Assembly (NCBI RefSeq): GCF_001280065.1
Contig: NZ_LGEA01000119.1
Coordinates: forward strand, 1-32,714
Direction: 5' to 3'
Length of the DNA stretch: 32,714 nt
Source of the DNA: Streptomyces sp. NRRL B-1140
Lineage (GTDB): Bacteria; Actinomycetota; Actinomycetes; Streptomycetales; Streptomycetaceae
In this document: positions 1 to 8,012 of the stretch, piece after piece
How positions within the stretch are numbered: the first letter of the stretch is position 1
How the letters are laid out: every line of letters begins with the position of its first letter
Translations under genes and position numbers: made by a program
Notes under the pieces: model-generated
Databases searched by the model: none
What the model saw: only the letters and a program-made list of their open reading frames with translations
Told to the model about the DNA's origin: nothing

Positions 1-99
1 GACTTCCTCCACGTCTACAACTACCATCGCTGCCACACCGCACTCGGAGGCCAGCCACCGATCAGCCGTGTGAACAACGCTCCAGGTCAATACACCTAG
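1..99 (+). CDS. IS481-type transposase, C-terminal fragment (cut by window start)
   Basis: The first 32 codons read in one frame to a TAG stop at 97-99. They contain the block NYHRCHTALGGQPPISRV, the typical end of the DDE/integrase-core transposases of IS481-type elements. Only the extreme C-terminus is present, so it cannot be said whether the gene is intact further left. The element ends immediately upstream of the transfer operon, so its right end lies somewhere in 100-186. I could not identify a terminal inverted repeat with confidence. Confidence 0.72.
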   Translation, partial: DFLHVYNYHRCHTALGGQPPISRVNNAPGQYT

Positions 100-110
100 C
101 GCGCGTAAAA

Positions 111-143
111 CGTGCACACGTGCACGTGCACACGCGTGCACAC
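111..143. promoter_or_regulatory. Cluster of four GTGCAC palindromes upstream of the transfer operon
   Basis: The hexamer palindrome GTGCAC occurs at 112-117, 120-125, 126-131 and 136-141, with CAC/CG spacers, only 45 bases before the first operon gene. Such a dense cluster in the leader of a conjugation operon is a plausible operator for a transfer repressor, because Streptomyces plasmids control tra with KorA/TraR-type GntR regulators. No such regulator gene was found in the window, so the role is inferred from position and symmetry alone. Confidence 0.35.
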
Positions 144-186
144 GAGACCCCACTGTCTGTCAAGTCCCCCTGGAGGGAGGTGCACC

Positions 187-2469
187 GTGTCCGACGAGTC
201 CGACGACGCGAGCGGTGGAACCCTGGTCCACGGCCCGTGGAGCGGTGATTCCACCTACACGCTGCCGCCGATCCCGGATTTCATCGACACCATTCCACCG
301 CCGGAAGACATTCCGGAGGCTCCCCCGGAGATCCCGGAGGAGACCACGATGGAACTGCCGCCGATTCCGGCTGCTCCGAACCCGGCGGCAGCGCTGCGCT
401 CCGACGGAATTGCAGCCCCGGAAACCGGAGAAGATGACGGCGAATACGAGGAAGGCGAATACGAGGAAGGCGAATACGCCCAGCCTCGTTCCCTCGCCGA
501 CCGTCTCGGTGACTGGCTCGAATTCCGGCTGGAAAGGGCGCGGGCCAATCACGAAAGCGAAGCGCCTTTCCGTGAGGCTGAAATAGCACGGAAGGCGGCG
601 CTGCTGGAGGGCCGCACCGCTCAGGAAGTCGCGATGATGGAGCAGAACGGAAAGCTCCACGCCGCGATGATGAAAGCCAAGGGCGACAAAGCGGCGGCGC
701 GGTCAAAGGCCGACGCCGACCGCATGAAGTCGCCCAGCTCCGGCCTGGGGACGGACAAGGGCCGCTCGAAGGCCGGCGGTGGCGGCGGGGCCTCGCGCGG
801 CGGGGGCGGCAGCGGCGGCGGTCCGTCCCGCAACAACTCGGGTCCCGGCTCCAAAGGGCCCGGGTCGCGTGGCACCAACTCCGGCGGCAGCGCCGGGCGT
901 TCGGGGTCCGGATCAGCCGGGGGCAGCGGAGGCGCCAAGGGCAGCACGAAGGCCTCCCAGACGGGCTCTGGCGGCCGTCCAGGCGGTTCCGGGCGCAACG
1001 GGCCGTCCGGGGGTTCGAAAGGCTCTCAGACGGGCTCTGGCGGCTCGAAGGGCGACGGCGGCCGGGGCCAGAACGGTCCGGCCTCCAACGCTCGTGCTGA
1101 GCGGGCCCGCGGCCGTCAGGAGCGCGCCGGGGCCCGGCAGGCCGCGCGGCAGGAGAGGCGCAGCACCGGGCACGCCGCTGGCGTCGCCGAACGATCCAGG
1201 GACCGTGACCAGGCCCGCGCTAACCGGCAGCAGAACTGGGAGGACCGCCGCGCGAAGCGGCAGGAGCGGGCAGAGGCGCGGAAGGCGAAGCGGGAAGCCG
1301 CGGCGTCGGCCGACTCGGGCCGAACCAAGTTGGGCCAGGCCGTCACGGAGGAAGCCAAGCGCCGCTTCGACAAGCGCCGCGCCGACGCGAAAGCCGCCGC
1401 GGACGCGAAGGACGCGAAGGACGCGAAGGACGCCAAGGCCGGCGCGGAGAAGGTGAGCCTGACCAAGGACAAGGACTCCAAGGCCAAGGGCACCGATGGC
1501 AAGGGCGAGAAGGACGCCAAGGAGGGCCCTGACGGGGCCTCCAGAGCCACAAAGGACGCCCCGGCGTCCGATGAGCCGAGCAAGGACTCCAAGGCCGGTG
1601 ACGGGCCGTCTGACGACTCGAAGAAGCGGCGCCGGTTCCGGCGTCGGCGCACCGGCAGCGGAACCGGCCGGGCCGGTCGGCGGGGCCGCACCGGTCGTGC
1701 CGGGCGGCGACGCGGCTGGGCATGGGATGAGGCGAAGGATCCGGACCCGACGGTGGAATGGGCCGACGGCCGCCCGAAACGTCCCACCCCGAAGCCGGAG
1801 AGCAGCGAGGACATCACGGACGCGGTGATCGTCGACGACGAAGCCGACCCGTTCGGCTGGTATGCCGCCCGCCGTCCCGGCCTGCCCCGCGAGCCCAGGC
1901 AACCGCGCGTCAGGCGAGGGGTCATCAAGCGCCCCGGCACCAGCCGGCCGGACCCGGCCGACGCACCCGATCAGAGCGATCAGCCCGTGGTCGGCCGAAT
2001 GGCAACCAGTAGCCGACCCACCAGCACCGAGGGGAGCAGCGTGAGCAGCGCGGAGGTCAGCAGGCCGTCCGGGCAGGGCAACTTGGCTGCCCAGCACCGG
2101 ACGGACATCACGTTCGACGAGTTCTTGATGGAGATGGCGAACATCGCCATCCAGGCCGCCTCCGACCAGGAGAAGGCCGAAGCCCTCGCGGACGCGCTCG
2201 ACAAGGTCGCCGACGCCCTGCGGGACATGTCCGCCGACCTGATCAGCGACCACAACATCGCCACCGAGGTCACCGAACTGATCTCGGACCTGGCCGACGC
2301 CGCGGCCCGGATGAGGCAGCAGGCCGAACGGTGCGCGTCCGAGTGCGGTCTCGCCCTGGAGGCCGCCAAGCTCGCGGCCGCGATGGTCGCCCGCATCTAC
2401 GGCCAGGACATGGCCGCCAAGGAAGACGCGGGCCTGACGTACGCGTCGGCCGCCGCCCACCACGACTAA
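187..2469 (+). CDS. Large low-complexity protein heading the transfer operon
   Basis: A 760-aa product is read from GTG 187, chosen because GGAGGGAGG lies just upstream; the open frame extends further left without a ribosome site. Regions in order: an acidic, proline-rich start; an EYEEG repeat (about 85-97); a helical charged stretch; a Gly/Ser-rich section (about 195-310) with a duplicated SQTGSGG motif; a long Arg/Lys/Ala/Asp section with a DAK triplet repeat; and a predicted helical C-terminal domain (about 640-750) starting DITFDEFLMEM. No enzyme motif was seen. The N-terminal acidic and central basic character suggests a scaffold or nucleic-acid-binding protein. It lies 21 bases before the next gene and heads the operon with the TraB-like ATPase, so a role in DNA transfer is inferred. 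Family not recognised. Confidence 0.8.
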   Translation: MSDESDDASGGTLVHGPWSGDSTYTLPPIPDFIDTIPPPEDIPEAPPEIPEETTMELPPIPAAPNPAAALRSDGIAAPETGEDDGEYEEGEYEEGEYAQPRSLADRLGDWLEFRLERARANHESEAPFREAEIARKAALLEGRTAQEVAMMEQNGKLHAAMMKAKGDKAAARSKADADRMKSPSSGLGTDKGRSKAGGGGGASRGGGGSGGGPSRNNSGPGSKGPGSRGTNSGGSAGRSGSGSAGGSGGAKGSTKASQTGSGGRPGGSGRNGPSGGSKGSQTGSGGSKGDGGRGQNGPASNARAERARGRQERAGARQAARQERRSTGHAAGVAERSRDRDQARANRQQNWEDRRAKRQERAEARKAKREAAASADSGRTKLGQAVTEEAKRRFDKRRADAKAAADAKDAKDAKDAKAGAEKVSLTKDKDSKAKGTDGKGEKDAKEGPDGASRATKDAPASDEPSKDSKAGDGPSDDSKKRRRFRRRRTGSGTGRAGRRGRTGRAGRRRGWAWDEAKDPDPTVEWADGRPKRPTPKPESSEDITDAVIVDDEADPFGWYAARRPGLPREPRQPRVRRGVIKRPGTSRPDPADAPDQSDQPVVGRMATSSRPTSTEGSSVSSAEVSRPSGQGNLAAQHRTDITFDEFLMEMANIAIQAASDQEKAEALADALDKVADALRDMSADLISDHNIATEVTELISDLADAAARMRQQAERCASECGLALEAAKLAAAMVARIYGQDMAAKEDAGLTYASAAAHHD

Positions 2470-2490
2470 GAAGCAGGGAGGAACCCGCCG

Positions 2491-2910
2491 ATGAGCAGCG
2501 ATCTCGCACCCAGCGGCGCCAGCCCGGTGCCCGTCCCGGCCGACGACGACAACCGCTACAAGGCAGTCCAGGCCAAGCTCAAGACGCTCGCCAGCGCGCT
2601 GGACGACGCCGGCCTCGAGCTGGAGGCGCTGGTACGCAGCGTCAAGGCCAACGCCCAGCGCGCCCAGGACGTGGCCCGCGACATCGCCAACGCTGGACTC
2701 GACGCGAAGTTCGTGGAGCTGACCAGCAACGTCTCGGTCGCCCTCGGGGGCGCGGCCGTGCAGGTCAAGAAGCTGAGCGACACCGCCCAGGAGACCGCCG
2801 ACCTCACCCACCAGACCCGGCGTACCCACTCCAAGCTCTACGGGGCGCTGGATGAAATCCGCTCCAATCGGCGCGAGAAGACCCCCAAGCCGGGCTTCTT
2901 CAACCGCTGA
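2491..2910 (+). CDS. Small helical conjugation-operon protein
   Basis: The 139-aa product starts at ATG 2491 after a GGGAGG ribosome site. It is almost entirely helical, with heptad-like Leu/Ala spacing between about residues 25 and 120, and ends in the conserved-looking tail REKTPKPGFFNR. It has no membrane segment and no Cys. Proteins of this size and pattern sit just before the TraB/FtsK-like gene in Streptomyces transfer regions and are often annotated as conjugal transfer proteins; that assignment is by context and memory of the family, not by a motif. Partner of the ATPase or of the preceding scaffold protein is a reasonable inference. Confidence 0.75.
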   Translation: MSSDLAPSGASPVPVPADDDNRYKAVQAKLKTLASALDDAGLELEALVRSVKANAQRAQDVARDIANAGLDAKFVELTSNVSVALGGAAVQVKKLSDTAQETADLTHQTRRTHSKLYGALDEIRSNRREKTPKPGFFNR

Positions 2911-2936
2911 CCCCACTCCCCCAACCCACCCCCGCC

Positions 2937-2969
2937 ACGGGCGGCCCCGCAGATCGCGGGGCCGCCCGT
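2937..2969 (+). terminator. GC-rich hairpin between operon genes, before the traB-like start
   Basis: Perfect 14-bp arms (2937-2950 and 2956-2969) enclose a five-base loop. No strong T-run follows; instead the ribosome site AAGGAG (2981-2986) and the GTG start at 2992 come 11-22 bases later. It may be a partial terminator, an mRNA-end stabiliser for the upstream gene or a translation modulator. Confidence 0.6.
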
Positions 2970-2991
2970 CCCGTTTCCCGAAGGAGATTCG

Positions 2992-5133
2992 GTGACCACG
3001 CCGCGCAGTGTCACGCTCGAACGCCTCGCCTACACCCTCGCCGCTCCTGTGCTGGCCGTGGCCCCGAACGTCTACCCCGACAGCCGCGTCAACCAGGTCG
3101 TGCAGCTGGCTGGCGCGGCCGGGATCGGCGGCTGGTTCCTGGCCGCCAAGAGCGATGAGCCCGGTGCCGGACGCAAGATCCTGCGCTGGTCCCCGCTGGT
3201 CCTGGCCGCCGCCGTCGACGTCGCCGCCGGGCACACCACCGGCTTCGGCCCGTACTGGCTGGACGGGCTGCTCGCCGCCGGATGGGCGGCGGCCGGCTCC
3301 TTCGTGCTGCCGTTTTCCCGGCACACCCGCCGCCGTCACCGTCCCGCCGTCGCGGCCCCGGCCCCGCAGCTGCAGGTGACCGAAGTCCCGGAGCAGTCCC
3401 CGGTCGTGCCGGACGACGGCGCCGACCTGCTCACCCGCGAGGTGCGGATGATGTGGGAGAACGCCGGGATGCCTGCCCGCACGGACGTCGTCAAGGCCAC
3501 CCGGCACCCGGGCATGCGGCACGACATGACGATCCTGCTGCGCGCCTCGGAGACTGGACGGCCGATCACCGGTCTCACCGAGGCCGCCGTCGCCGCCCCG
3601 TTCGCCGTGCCGTCCAGCGACGTCCGTCTGGCGGAGGTCGCCATCCAGCCCGGCCGCCAGGGCGGCCCCGGCTGGATGGAGGCCCACATCACCCCCGACG
3701 CCAACCAGCGCCGCCGCAAGGCGCCCACAGACCAGGAGCGCTGGGCGGACAAGGTCGGCTCGCCCAAGGGCGGCGCCCCTGGCTCCGAGCTGGTCCACAA
3801 GACCCGCGACGACGAACGCGGGGTGACCTTCTACCGGGCGAAGATGGCGGACTCCACCGAGACCCCGCGCATCGACCTGGCCAAGGTCTGCCGCGCACTG
3901 AAGCTGCCCGAGGACGACTCCTGCGTGTTCGTCCTCATCGACGGCAGTGAGTTCCTGATCAGCGCGTTCGATGAGCCGCCGCTGTCGCAGATCTTCCCCG
4001 CCACCCGCGAGCTGCTCACCCCGGACGCCAAGGGCATGTACGTGTGCGGGTTCACCATCACCGGCCAGCCGGTGAAGACGATGGTGTACCAGCACGACAA
4101 GAACGCCCCGGCCCACGGCCTGACCCTCGGGGTCAGCCGGTCGGGCAAGACGCAGTTCTTCGCGATCCACATGGCCGCCCAGTCCCTGGACGGACAGGTG
4201 GTATGGCTGGGCACCGTCCGCAAGGACGAGAAGACCACGGTGCTCGGCCGGTACATCGACCGGCAGGGCTCGAACGCCCTGTGGATGGCCCGCTCGCTGC
4301 GGGCGGCGAAGGCGCTGTGCGAGATCCGCGCCGATATGCCGTGGCCGCACGACGGCCAGCCGCACGACTACAAGCCGGGCGATCCCCGCTGCCCCTACCG
4401 GCAGCTGAACGTCTACGGCGATGAGTTCATGACCGCGGCGCAGGACGCGGACTTCGGCGAGTTCATCCAGAAGGACGGCGAGGACCTCACGGTCACCGGG
4501 CTCAAGTACGGCATCGGCTTCAACCCGGCCGGACAGAGCCCGTTCGCGCACAACGGGTTCTCCACCGAGATGAAGGACAACCTGCGGCAGAACTCGAGGC
4601 CGGTCATCTTCAACATGGGTTCGCCCGGCGCCACCCGCAAGGCGGCGGAGGGCACCATGGAGAACGCCTACGACGTGCCGACCATCCCGGCCCGCTACTC
4701 CCGCAGCGAGGGCTCCGCGATCGAGCGGGCCATGCGCGGCGAGGCCGACCCGGAGAACGGCGTCTCCACGGGCGGCGTCGCGGTCATCGTCCTCGACAAC
4801 GGCCGCGCCGTGCTCATGCGGTCGCTGTACGCGGACTTCGACACCGACCTGTCCAACCTGTTCCCCGACGAGGTCAACCGGCTCACCGACTACGAGATCG
4901 CGGAGCTGGTGAAGCGCGGTCTGTGGTTCGACTGGAACGAGCCCGTGCGGCCCGGCGAGTTCTGGCCCGAGCCCGACGAGGACGACGACGGCGACGGCCG
5001 TTCCCGCCGCCGCGGCGGCGGTGGAGGCGGAGGCGGCAAGGGCGGCGGCAAGCGCAGTTCCGGCAGCCGCTCCGAGCAGGTCACCTCACCCCGCCAGGCG
5101 CTGGAGGCCATCAAGAGCCTCAACGACGCCTGA
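2992..5133 (+). CDS. TraB/FtsK-type conjugal DNA-translocase ATPase
   Basis: The 713-aa protein starts at GTG 2992 behind AAGGAG. The N-terminal ~107 residues hold about four hydrophobic segments, as in membrane-anchored TraB/FtsK proteins. A Walker A motif GVSRSGKT lies at residues 380-387 and a Walker B-like NVYGDE at about 473-478, giving a P-loop pump core. The C-terminus has an acidic run, an RRRGGGGGGGGKGGGK-type linker and a short helix. The winged-helix gamma domain that classical TraB uses to bind its recognition repeats was not evident. In Streptomyces such hexameric ATPases move double-stranded DNA between hyphae without a relaxase. Downstream small membrane genes fit this module. 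Confidence is high for the ATPase and moderate for calling it the sole transfer pump, because a relaxase is also present at 22910. Confidence 0.88.
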   Translation: MTTPRSVTLERLAYTLAAPVLAVAPNVYPDSRVNQVVQLAGAAGIGGWFLAAKSDEPGAGRKILRWSPLVLAAAVDVAAGHTTGFGPYWLDGLLAAGWAAAGSFVLPFSRHTRRRHRPAVAAPAPQLQVTEVPEQSPVVPDDGADLLTREVRMMWENAGMPARTDVVKATRHPGMRHDMTILLRASETGRPITGLTEAAVAAPFAVPSSDVRLAEVAIQPGRQGGPGWMEAHITPDANQRRRKAPTDQERWADKVGSPKGGAPGSELVHKTRDDERGVTFYRAKMADSTETPRIDLAKVCRALKLPEDDSCVFVLIDGSEFLISAFDEPPLSQIFPATRELLTPDAKGMYVCGFTITGQPVKTMVYQHDKNAPAHGLTLGVSRSGKTQFFAIHMAAQSLDGQVVWLGTVRKDEKTTVLGRYIDRQGSNALWMARSLRAAKALCEIRADMPWPHDGQPHDYKPGDPRCPYRQLNVYGDEFMTAAQDADFGEFIQKDGEDLTVTGLKYGIGFNPAGQSPFAHNGFSTEMKDNLRQNSRPVIFNMGSPGATRKAAEGTMENAYDVPTIPARYSRSEGSAIERAMRGEADPENGVSTGGVAVIVLDNGRAVLMRSLYADFDTDLSNLFPDEVNRLTDYEIAELVKRGLWFDWNEPVRPGEFWPEPDEDDDGDGRSRRRGGGGGGGGKGGGKRSSGSRSEQVTSPRQALEAIKSLNDA

Positions 5134-5156
5134 CCGCTCCCCACCCCATCCCTCCC

Positions 5157-5187
5157 GGGGCCGGCCTGCCCGAGCGCGGCCGGCCCC
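5157..5187 (+). terminator. GC-rich hairpin between operon genes
   Basis: Arms GGGGCCGGCC (5157-5166) and GGCCGGCCCC (5178-5187) are perfect complements with an 11-base loop. As after the previous gene, a ribosome site (GAAGGAG, 5197-5203) and the next start codon (5215) follow at once, so it probably tunes expression inside the operon rather than ending it. Confidence 0.55.
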
Positions 5188-5214
5188 ACCCCTCACGAAG
5201 GAGCACCAACCGCC

Positions 5215-5403
5215 GTGGCCCTCTCGATCTCCGCCGCCGTGCTGCTGGGCATCATCGTCTTCGTCCTGCTCAAGGGCGGCTACGTCCGCGTCGGCTCCAT
5301 GCTGGCCTGCACGCTGTTCGGCTTCACCCTCGCCGCCACCGGCCTGGCCCCGATCATCAACAGCGGCCTCGCCTCGCTCGCCGGACTGATCTCCAGCCTC
5401 TGA
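5215..5403 (+). CDS. Small two-segment membrane protein (Spd-like)
   Basis: A 62-aa protein from GTG 5215, with GAAGGAG 11 bases upstream. It is almost wholly hydrophobic: one membrane segment spans about residues 3-20 (AAVLLGIIVFVLL), a short Lys/Arg-containing loop follows, and a second segment covers about 28-48. Tiny membrane proteins directly after traB are typical of the spread (spd) genes that help plasmids move along the mycelium; the match here is by size, topology and position rather than by a diagnostic motif. Confidence 0.7.
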   Translation: MALSISAAVLLGIIVFVLLKGGYVRVGSMLACTLFGFTLAATGLAPIINSGLASLAGLISSL

Positions 5404-5565
5404 CTACGCCTCGGTCCACGGCGGATCGGGCGTGTAGTTGAGCCCGTCGCAGAAGCGGCAGTCCCACTCCGAGGGGATCTCCCACTTGTCGACCCAGAAG
5501 CCGACCTGCTTGCCCACGAAGTAGTTGTCGCCCCCGCACCATCCGCACTCGAAGACGAACTCCAC
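5404..5565 (-). CDS. Antisense small zinc-ribbon protein
   Basis: On the minus strand a 53-aa frame runs from GTG 5565, preceded by AAGGGG at a good distance, to TAG at 5406-5404. It contains two CxxC pairs, CGWC (residues 7-10) and CRFC (about 36-39), and is rich in Trp/Phe (VGFWVDKWEIPSEWDC). Four cysteines in two pairs make a small zinc ribbon likely. Its codons end mostly in G or C and the composition is far from the low-complexity look of shadow frames. It lies tail to tail against the membrane protein gene, opposite to every other gene in the operon. Function unknown; it could be a nucleic-acid-binding regulator. Confidence 0.65.
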   Translation of the reverse strand: MEFVFECGWCGGDNYFVGKQVGFWVDKWEIPSEWDCRFCDGLNYTPDPPWTEA

Positions 5566-5656
5566 CAGATCCCCTTCCCCGCGCCTGATGGTTCGAGGAT
5601 GCCCGGGGCGCAGGTGCGGTGACTACCCACCCGCCAGCCTCAACTCACCTGCTGCA

Positions 5657-5708
5657 CAACGCCGAAGGGCGCCGCCGGACACGACTCCGGCGACGCCCTT
5701 CGGCGTTG
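5657..5708. terminator. Long terminator-like hairpin
   Basis: Arms 5657-5679 and 5686-5708 are 23 bases each with one mismatch and a six-base loop. This is the strongest hairpin in the left part of the window. It lies upstream of the antisense gene's start and before the membrane protein gene at 5790, so it separates the traB-like section from the later operon section. Confidence 0.65.
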
Positions 5709-5789
5709 CGCGCGGCCACTCCCCCACGCGCCCTCCCGGCCATCACGGCCAGGAGGGCGCGCCCCTTCCCGCGTGATCGGAGAAGAACG

Positions 5790-6281
5790 ATGGACCCCCT
5801 GAACACCCAGCACGGCATGCCCGAGTCCGAGGCCGCGGCCGAAGCCCGCCGCCTGATCGACGAATGGGCGAGCAAGCCCGTCCAGCACCACCCCACCTCG
5901 TTCCGCGACGACACCGAGCCGCCCGCCTACGGCGACGCCCCGCCCGTCAAGCAGGAGGACCACCGGATCGTCCCGGCCTGGGCGGCCGGGATCGCCGTCG
6001 CGAGCATCGGCGTCGGCGCCGGAGTCACCGGCATCGGCTGCGGCGCCTGGCTCGTGCTCCAGGGCCTGGCCTCCGTCACGTTGAACAGCGTCCTCATGGT
6101 CACCCTGCCGTTCGCGGGCCTGGCCATGGCCGCCACCGCCATCGGCGGCGCGATCAGCAAGGCCCGCGCGGCCGTCACCAAGAACGTCTACGAGGGTCCG
6201 GTCACCCACCACACCGAGATCCACAACAACAGCACCACGCGGGGGGCGTTCTTCGCCCGCACCCGCAACGAGATCCGCTGA
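5790..6281 (+). CDS. Spd-like membrane protein
   Basis: A 163-aa protein from ATG 5790 with GGAGAAG upstream. The first ~65 residues are hydrophilic and acidic (PESEAAAEARRLIDEWA). Two membrane segments follow, around residues 66-95 (GIAVASIGVGAGVTGIG) and 100-122 (SVLMVTLPFAGLAMAAT), then a His/Asn-rich cytoplasmic tail. Topology and location match the plasmid-spread (SpdB-type) proteins of streptomycete plasmids, which bind peptidoglycan or DNA and interact with TraB. No sharper family assignment is possible by eye. Confidence 0.72.
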   Translation: MDPLNTQHGMPESEAAAEARRLIDEWASKPVQHHPTSFRDDTEPPAYGDAPPVKQEDHRIVPAWAAGIAVASIGVGAGVTGIGCGAWLVLQGLASVTLNSVLMVTLPFAGLAMAATAIGGAISKARAAVTKNVYEGPVTHHTEIHNNSTTRGAFFARTRNEIR

Positions 6282-6339
6282 CCGACTCCGGCCAGCCCCC
6301 ACCGCTCACCGATCCCTTCGCCGAAGGAGCAGCTACGCC

Positions 6340-7129
6340 ATGCCCAGCGACGACAAGCCCGTCAACGGCCAGGAAAACCCGTCCTTCCTCGACGTGCTCA
6401 ACCAGATGCCGCCCGTGCCGCCGGCCCCCGAGCTGGAGGGCAAGCCCGGCACCGGGCGGTTCGCGCGGGTGCGCGCCGCGTGGAAGGCGTCCTGGGAGGA
6501 AGGCGGCTTCCTCTACCAGCGGTGGGAGGAGGTCTTCCAGGCCCGGCACGCCAGCCGACACGAGATCGCCAACTAGATCAAGGCCGTTGCACTGTTCGGC
6601 GCTGCCAGCCTCATCGTGATGATGCTGAACGCCGCCGGCGACATCGCCTCCGCCGCGCTCAAGGGCCTGTCCGACGTCCCGGCCACCAGCGCCAGCGACG
6701 GCAGCGGACTGTGGGGCACAGTCGGCCACCCCATCCGGGTCTTCCTCGCCGACCAGGCCGCGCACCTGGCCGTCGCCCCGGCCGCCCTGTACGCGTTCTG
6801 GCAGCTGACCGGGCTGCTCGGTCTGGTCGGCGGGTTCTTCGGCAACGCCGGAGCTCGCATCGCCTGGCTGCTGTTCGGGATCGGCAGCCTCGCCATGATC
6901 TGGTCCGCCGCCCCGGCCGGAGGCCGCGCCGCTGCAACCGGGCTCGCCGCCCTCATGTGGGCACTGGCCAGCATCTTCGCCCTGCGCGGTCTGACCCTGC
7001 GGCCCATCGTCCACAACCACCCGCCGCAGTACCAGTTCAACCCCGCGCTCCACCTGCACGCCACCATCCCCCACCCCGAGCCCGGCGGGCGACGACCACG
7101 GCGACAACATCCACCCGCTCCAGCGCTGA
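6340..7129 (+). pseudogene. Membrane protein gene broken by an amber stop and a frameshift
   Basis: ATG 6340 follows CGAAGGAGC and encodes a 78-aa soluble head (MPSDDKPVNG to ASRHEIAN) that stops at TAG 6574-6576. The same frame continues directly into a convincing multi-pass membrane domain (IKAVALFGAASLIVMML and three more segments up to about 7010). No ribosome site precedes the only downstream start (GTG 6616), which would also cut the first membrane segment. Near 7084-7090 the run GGCGGGCG shifts the frame by one base; with one G removed the end reads EPGGDDHGDNIHPLQR and stops at 7127-7129. Both lesions suggest a decayed gene for a Spd-like protein of about 260 aa. Sequencing error remains an alternative. 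Confidence 0.7.
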
Positions 7130-7183
7130 CCGGCGCGGTCCTGGGCCGCCTGCATCTTCCGCACCACCCGCTGACCCGACGCC

Positions 7184-7234
7184 CTGCCTGGTCCTCGCCC
7201 ACCCCGCTCTGGTGCCCGGCGAGGACCGGACAGG
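7184..7234. terminator. Hairpin after the broken membrane gene
   Basis: GGTCCTCGCC (7190-7199) pairs perfectly with GGCGAGGACC (7218-7227), and the outer bases 7184-7189 and 7228-7234 pair partly. It lies 55 bases past the gene's apparent end. Confidence 0.5.
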
Positions 7235-7251
7235 CCGCCCCGCCGCACGTG

Positions 7252-7288
7252 GCGCCCCGCCGACACCAGCACGACGTCGGCGGGGCGC
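7252..7288. terminator. Second hairpin, just before the next ribosome site
   Basis: A perfect 13-base inverted repeat (7252-7264 and 7276-7288) with an 11-base loop. A ribosome site (TGGAGGA, 7309-7315) and the GTG start at 7323 come right after, as at other gaps in this operon. Confidence 0.55.
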
Positions 7289-7322
7289 AGCGCTGTCCAC
7301 CGACCTGTTGGAGGAACCGCTC

Positions 7323-7430
7323 GTGCTCATTCCCCGCCCGCGCCGCCGGATCGGCCGGCCCCGCCCGCAACGTCCCGGCCCCCGCTACCCGCACCGCCCC
7401 GACCGGCTGCCCGGCGCCTGGAGCAGGTGA
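7323..7430 (+). CDS. Tiny Arg/Pro-rich protein
   Basis: GTG 7323 follows TTGGAGGAA at an ideal distance and opens a 35-codon frame. The product is rich in Arg and Pro (VLIPRPRRRIGRPRPQRPG) and ends in a TGA that overlaps the next gene's ATG by one base. The good ribosome site and coupling to the next gene argue that it is translated. It could be a basic peptide of its own or a leader that delivers ribosomes to the downstream gene. No family recognised. Confidence 0.45.
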   Translation: MLIPRPRRRIGRPRPQRPGPRYPHRPDRLPGAWSR

Positions 7431-7894
7431 TGCCGCGCCCGAGGAAGAAGCGCCGCCGCCCCGAGGTGACCCGGGTGCCGCGCAGTGACGCGGCGCTGCC
7501 TGAGTACGACCGCAGCACGGTGCCCGAAGGCTTGGTCACTAGGCGGCAGTTAAGGGAAATGGGGCTGAGCCCCGGCGACAACGAGGGCCCGGTCGCGATC
7601 CTGCGTTGCAGGCTGTGCGCGACCCGCCCGCAGTGGTCCTGCCGTCATCCCACCCGCGGCTACCTGCTCCGCGTCGACCTGGCCAAACCCAAGCGGACGC
7701 CGACGCTCGCTCAGGAGTGGGCGCTCGATCGGGCGATGGCAGCGAGGCAGACCTGTGGCGAATGCGGGAGGCGGTTTTACATCTGCCTCTCGAAGAAGCT
7801 CGGCTGCTGCCTGGAGTGCTTCGACGGTACGCCCGTCGACCCCAGCAGCCTGATGACCCTCCCGGCCCCGGCCGTTCACCGGCTGGCCGCGTGA
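7430..7894 (+). CDS. Cysteine-rich putative zinc-binding protein with a TTA codon
   Basis: A 154-aa product from ATG 7430 (a GTG three bases earlier is also possible). The N-terminus is very basic (MPRPRKKRRRPEVTRV). The centre has RRQLREMGLSPGDNEGPVA followed by CRLC. The C-terminal half has CGECGRRFYICLSKKLGC and CLEC, so several Cys pairs could hold two zinc ions. A nucleic-acid-binding role is inferred. Codon TTA at 7550-7552 is the rare bldA-dependent leucine codon in streptomycetes, so translation may be limited to late growth. It is coupled to the tiny gene before it and followed by strong hairpins. Confidence 0.75.
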   Translation: MPRPRKKRRRPEVTRVPRSDAALPEYDRSTVPEGLVTRRQLREMGLSPGDNEGPVAILRCRLCATRPQWSCRHPTRGYLLRVDLAKPKRTPTLAQEWALDRAMAARQTCGECGRRFYICLSKKLGCCLECFDGTPVDPSSLMTLPAPAVHRLAA

Positions 7895-7898
7895 GCCA

Positions 7899-7976
7899 GC
7901 CCCGTCCCGACCGTCCAGGCCGGGACGGGGCCCGCACAACCGGGCGGCCGCAGCACCGGCAAAGGCCGGCCGCCCG
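7899..7976. terminator. Two successive GC-rich hairpins
   Basis: Hairpin one has arms GCCCCGTCCCG (7899-7909) and CGGGACGGGGC (7921-7931). Hairpin two has arms CGGGCGGCCG (7941-7950) and CGGCCGCCCG (7967-7976). They fill the gap before the AGGAGAG ribosome site of the gene at 8013. Confidence 0.55.
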
Positions 7977-8012
7977 CTCCCTCACCCCTTCGAGCTCAGG
8001 AGAGAACCCAGC

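Noticed and set aside
913..4551. A 1212-codon open frame on the minus strand across the first three operon genes
   Set aside because: It is antisense to well-supported genes, has no ribosome site or domain, and its residue make-up is what high third-position GC produces in a shadow frame.
6574..6576. Amber stop read through as a programmed or recoded codon
   Set aside because: No suppressor tRNA or recoding element was seen, and a second lesion downstream points to decay.
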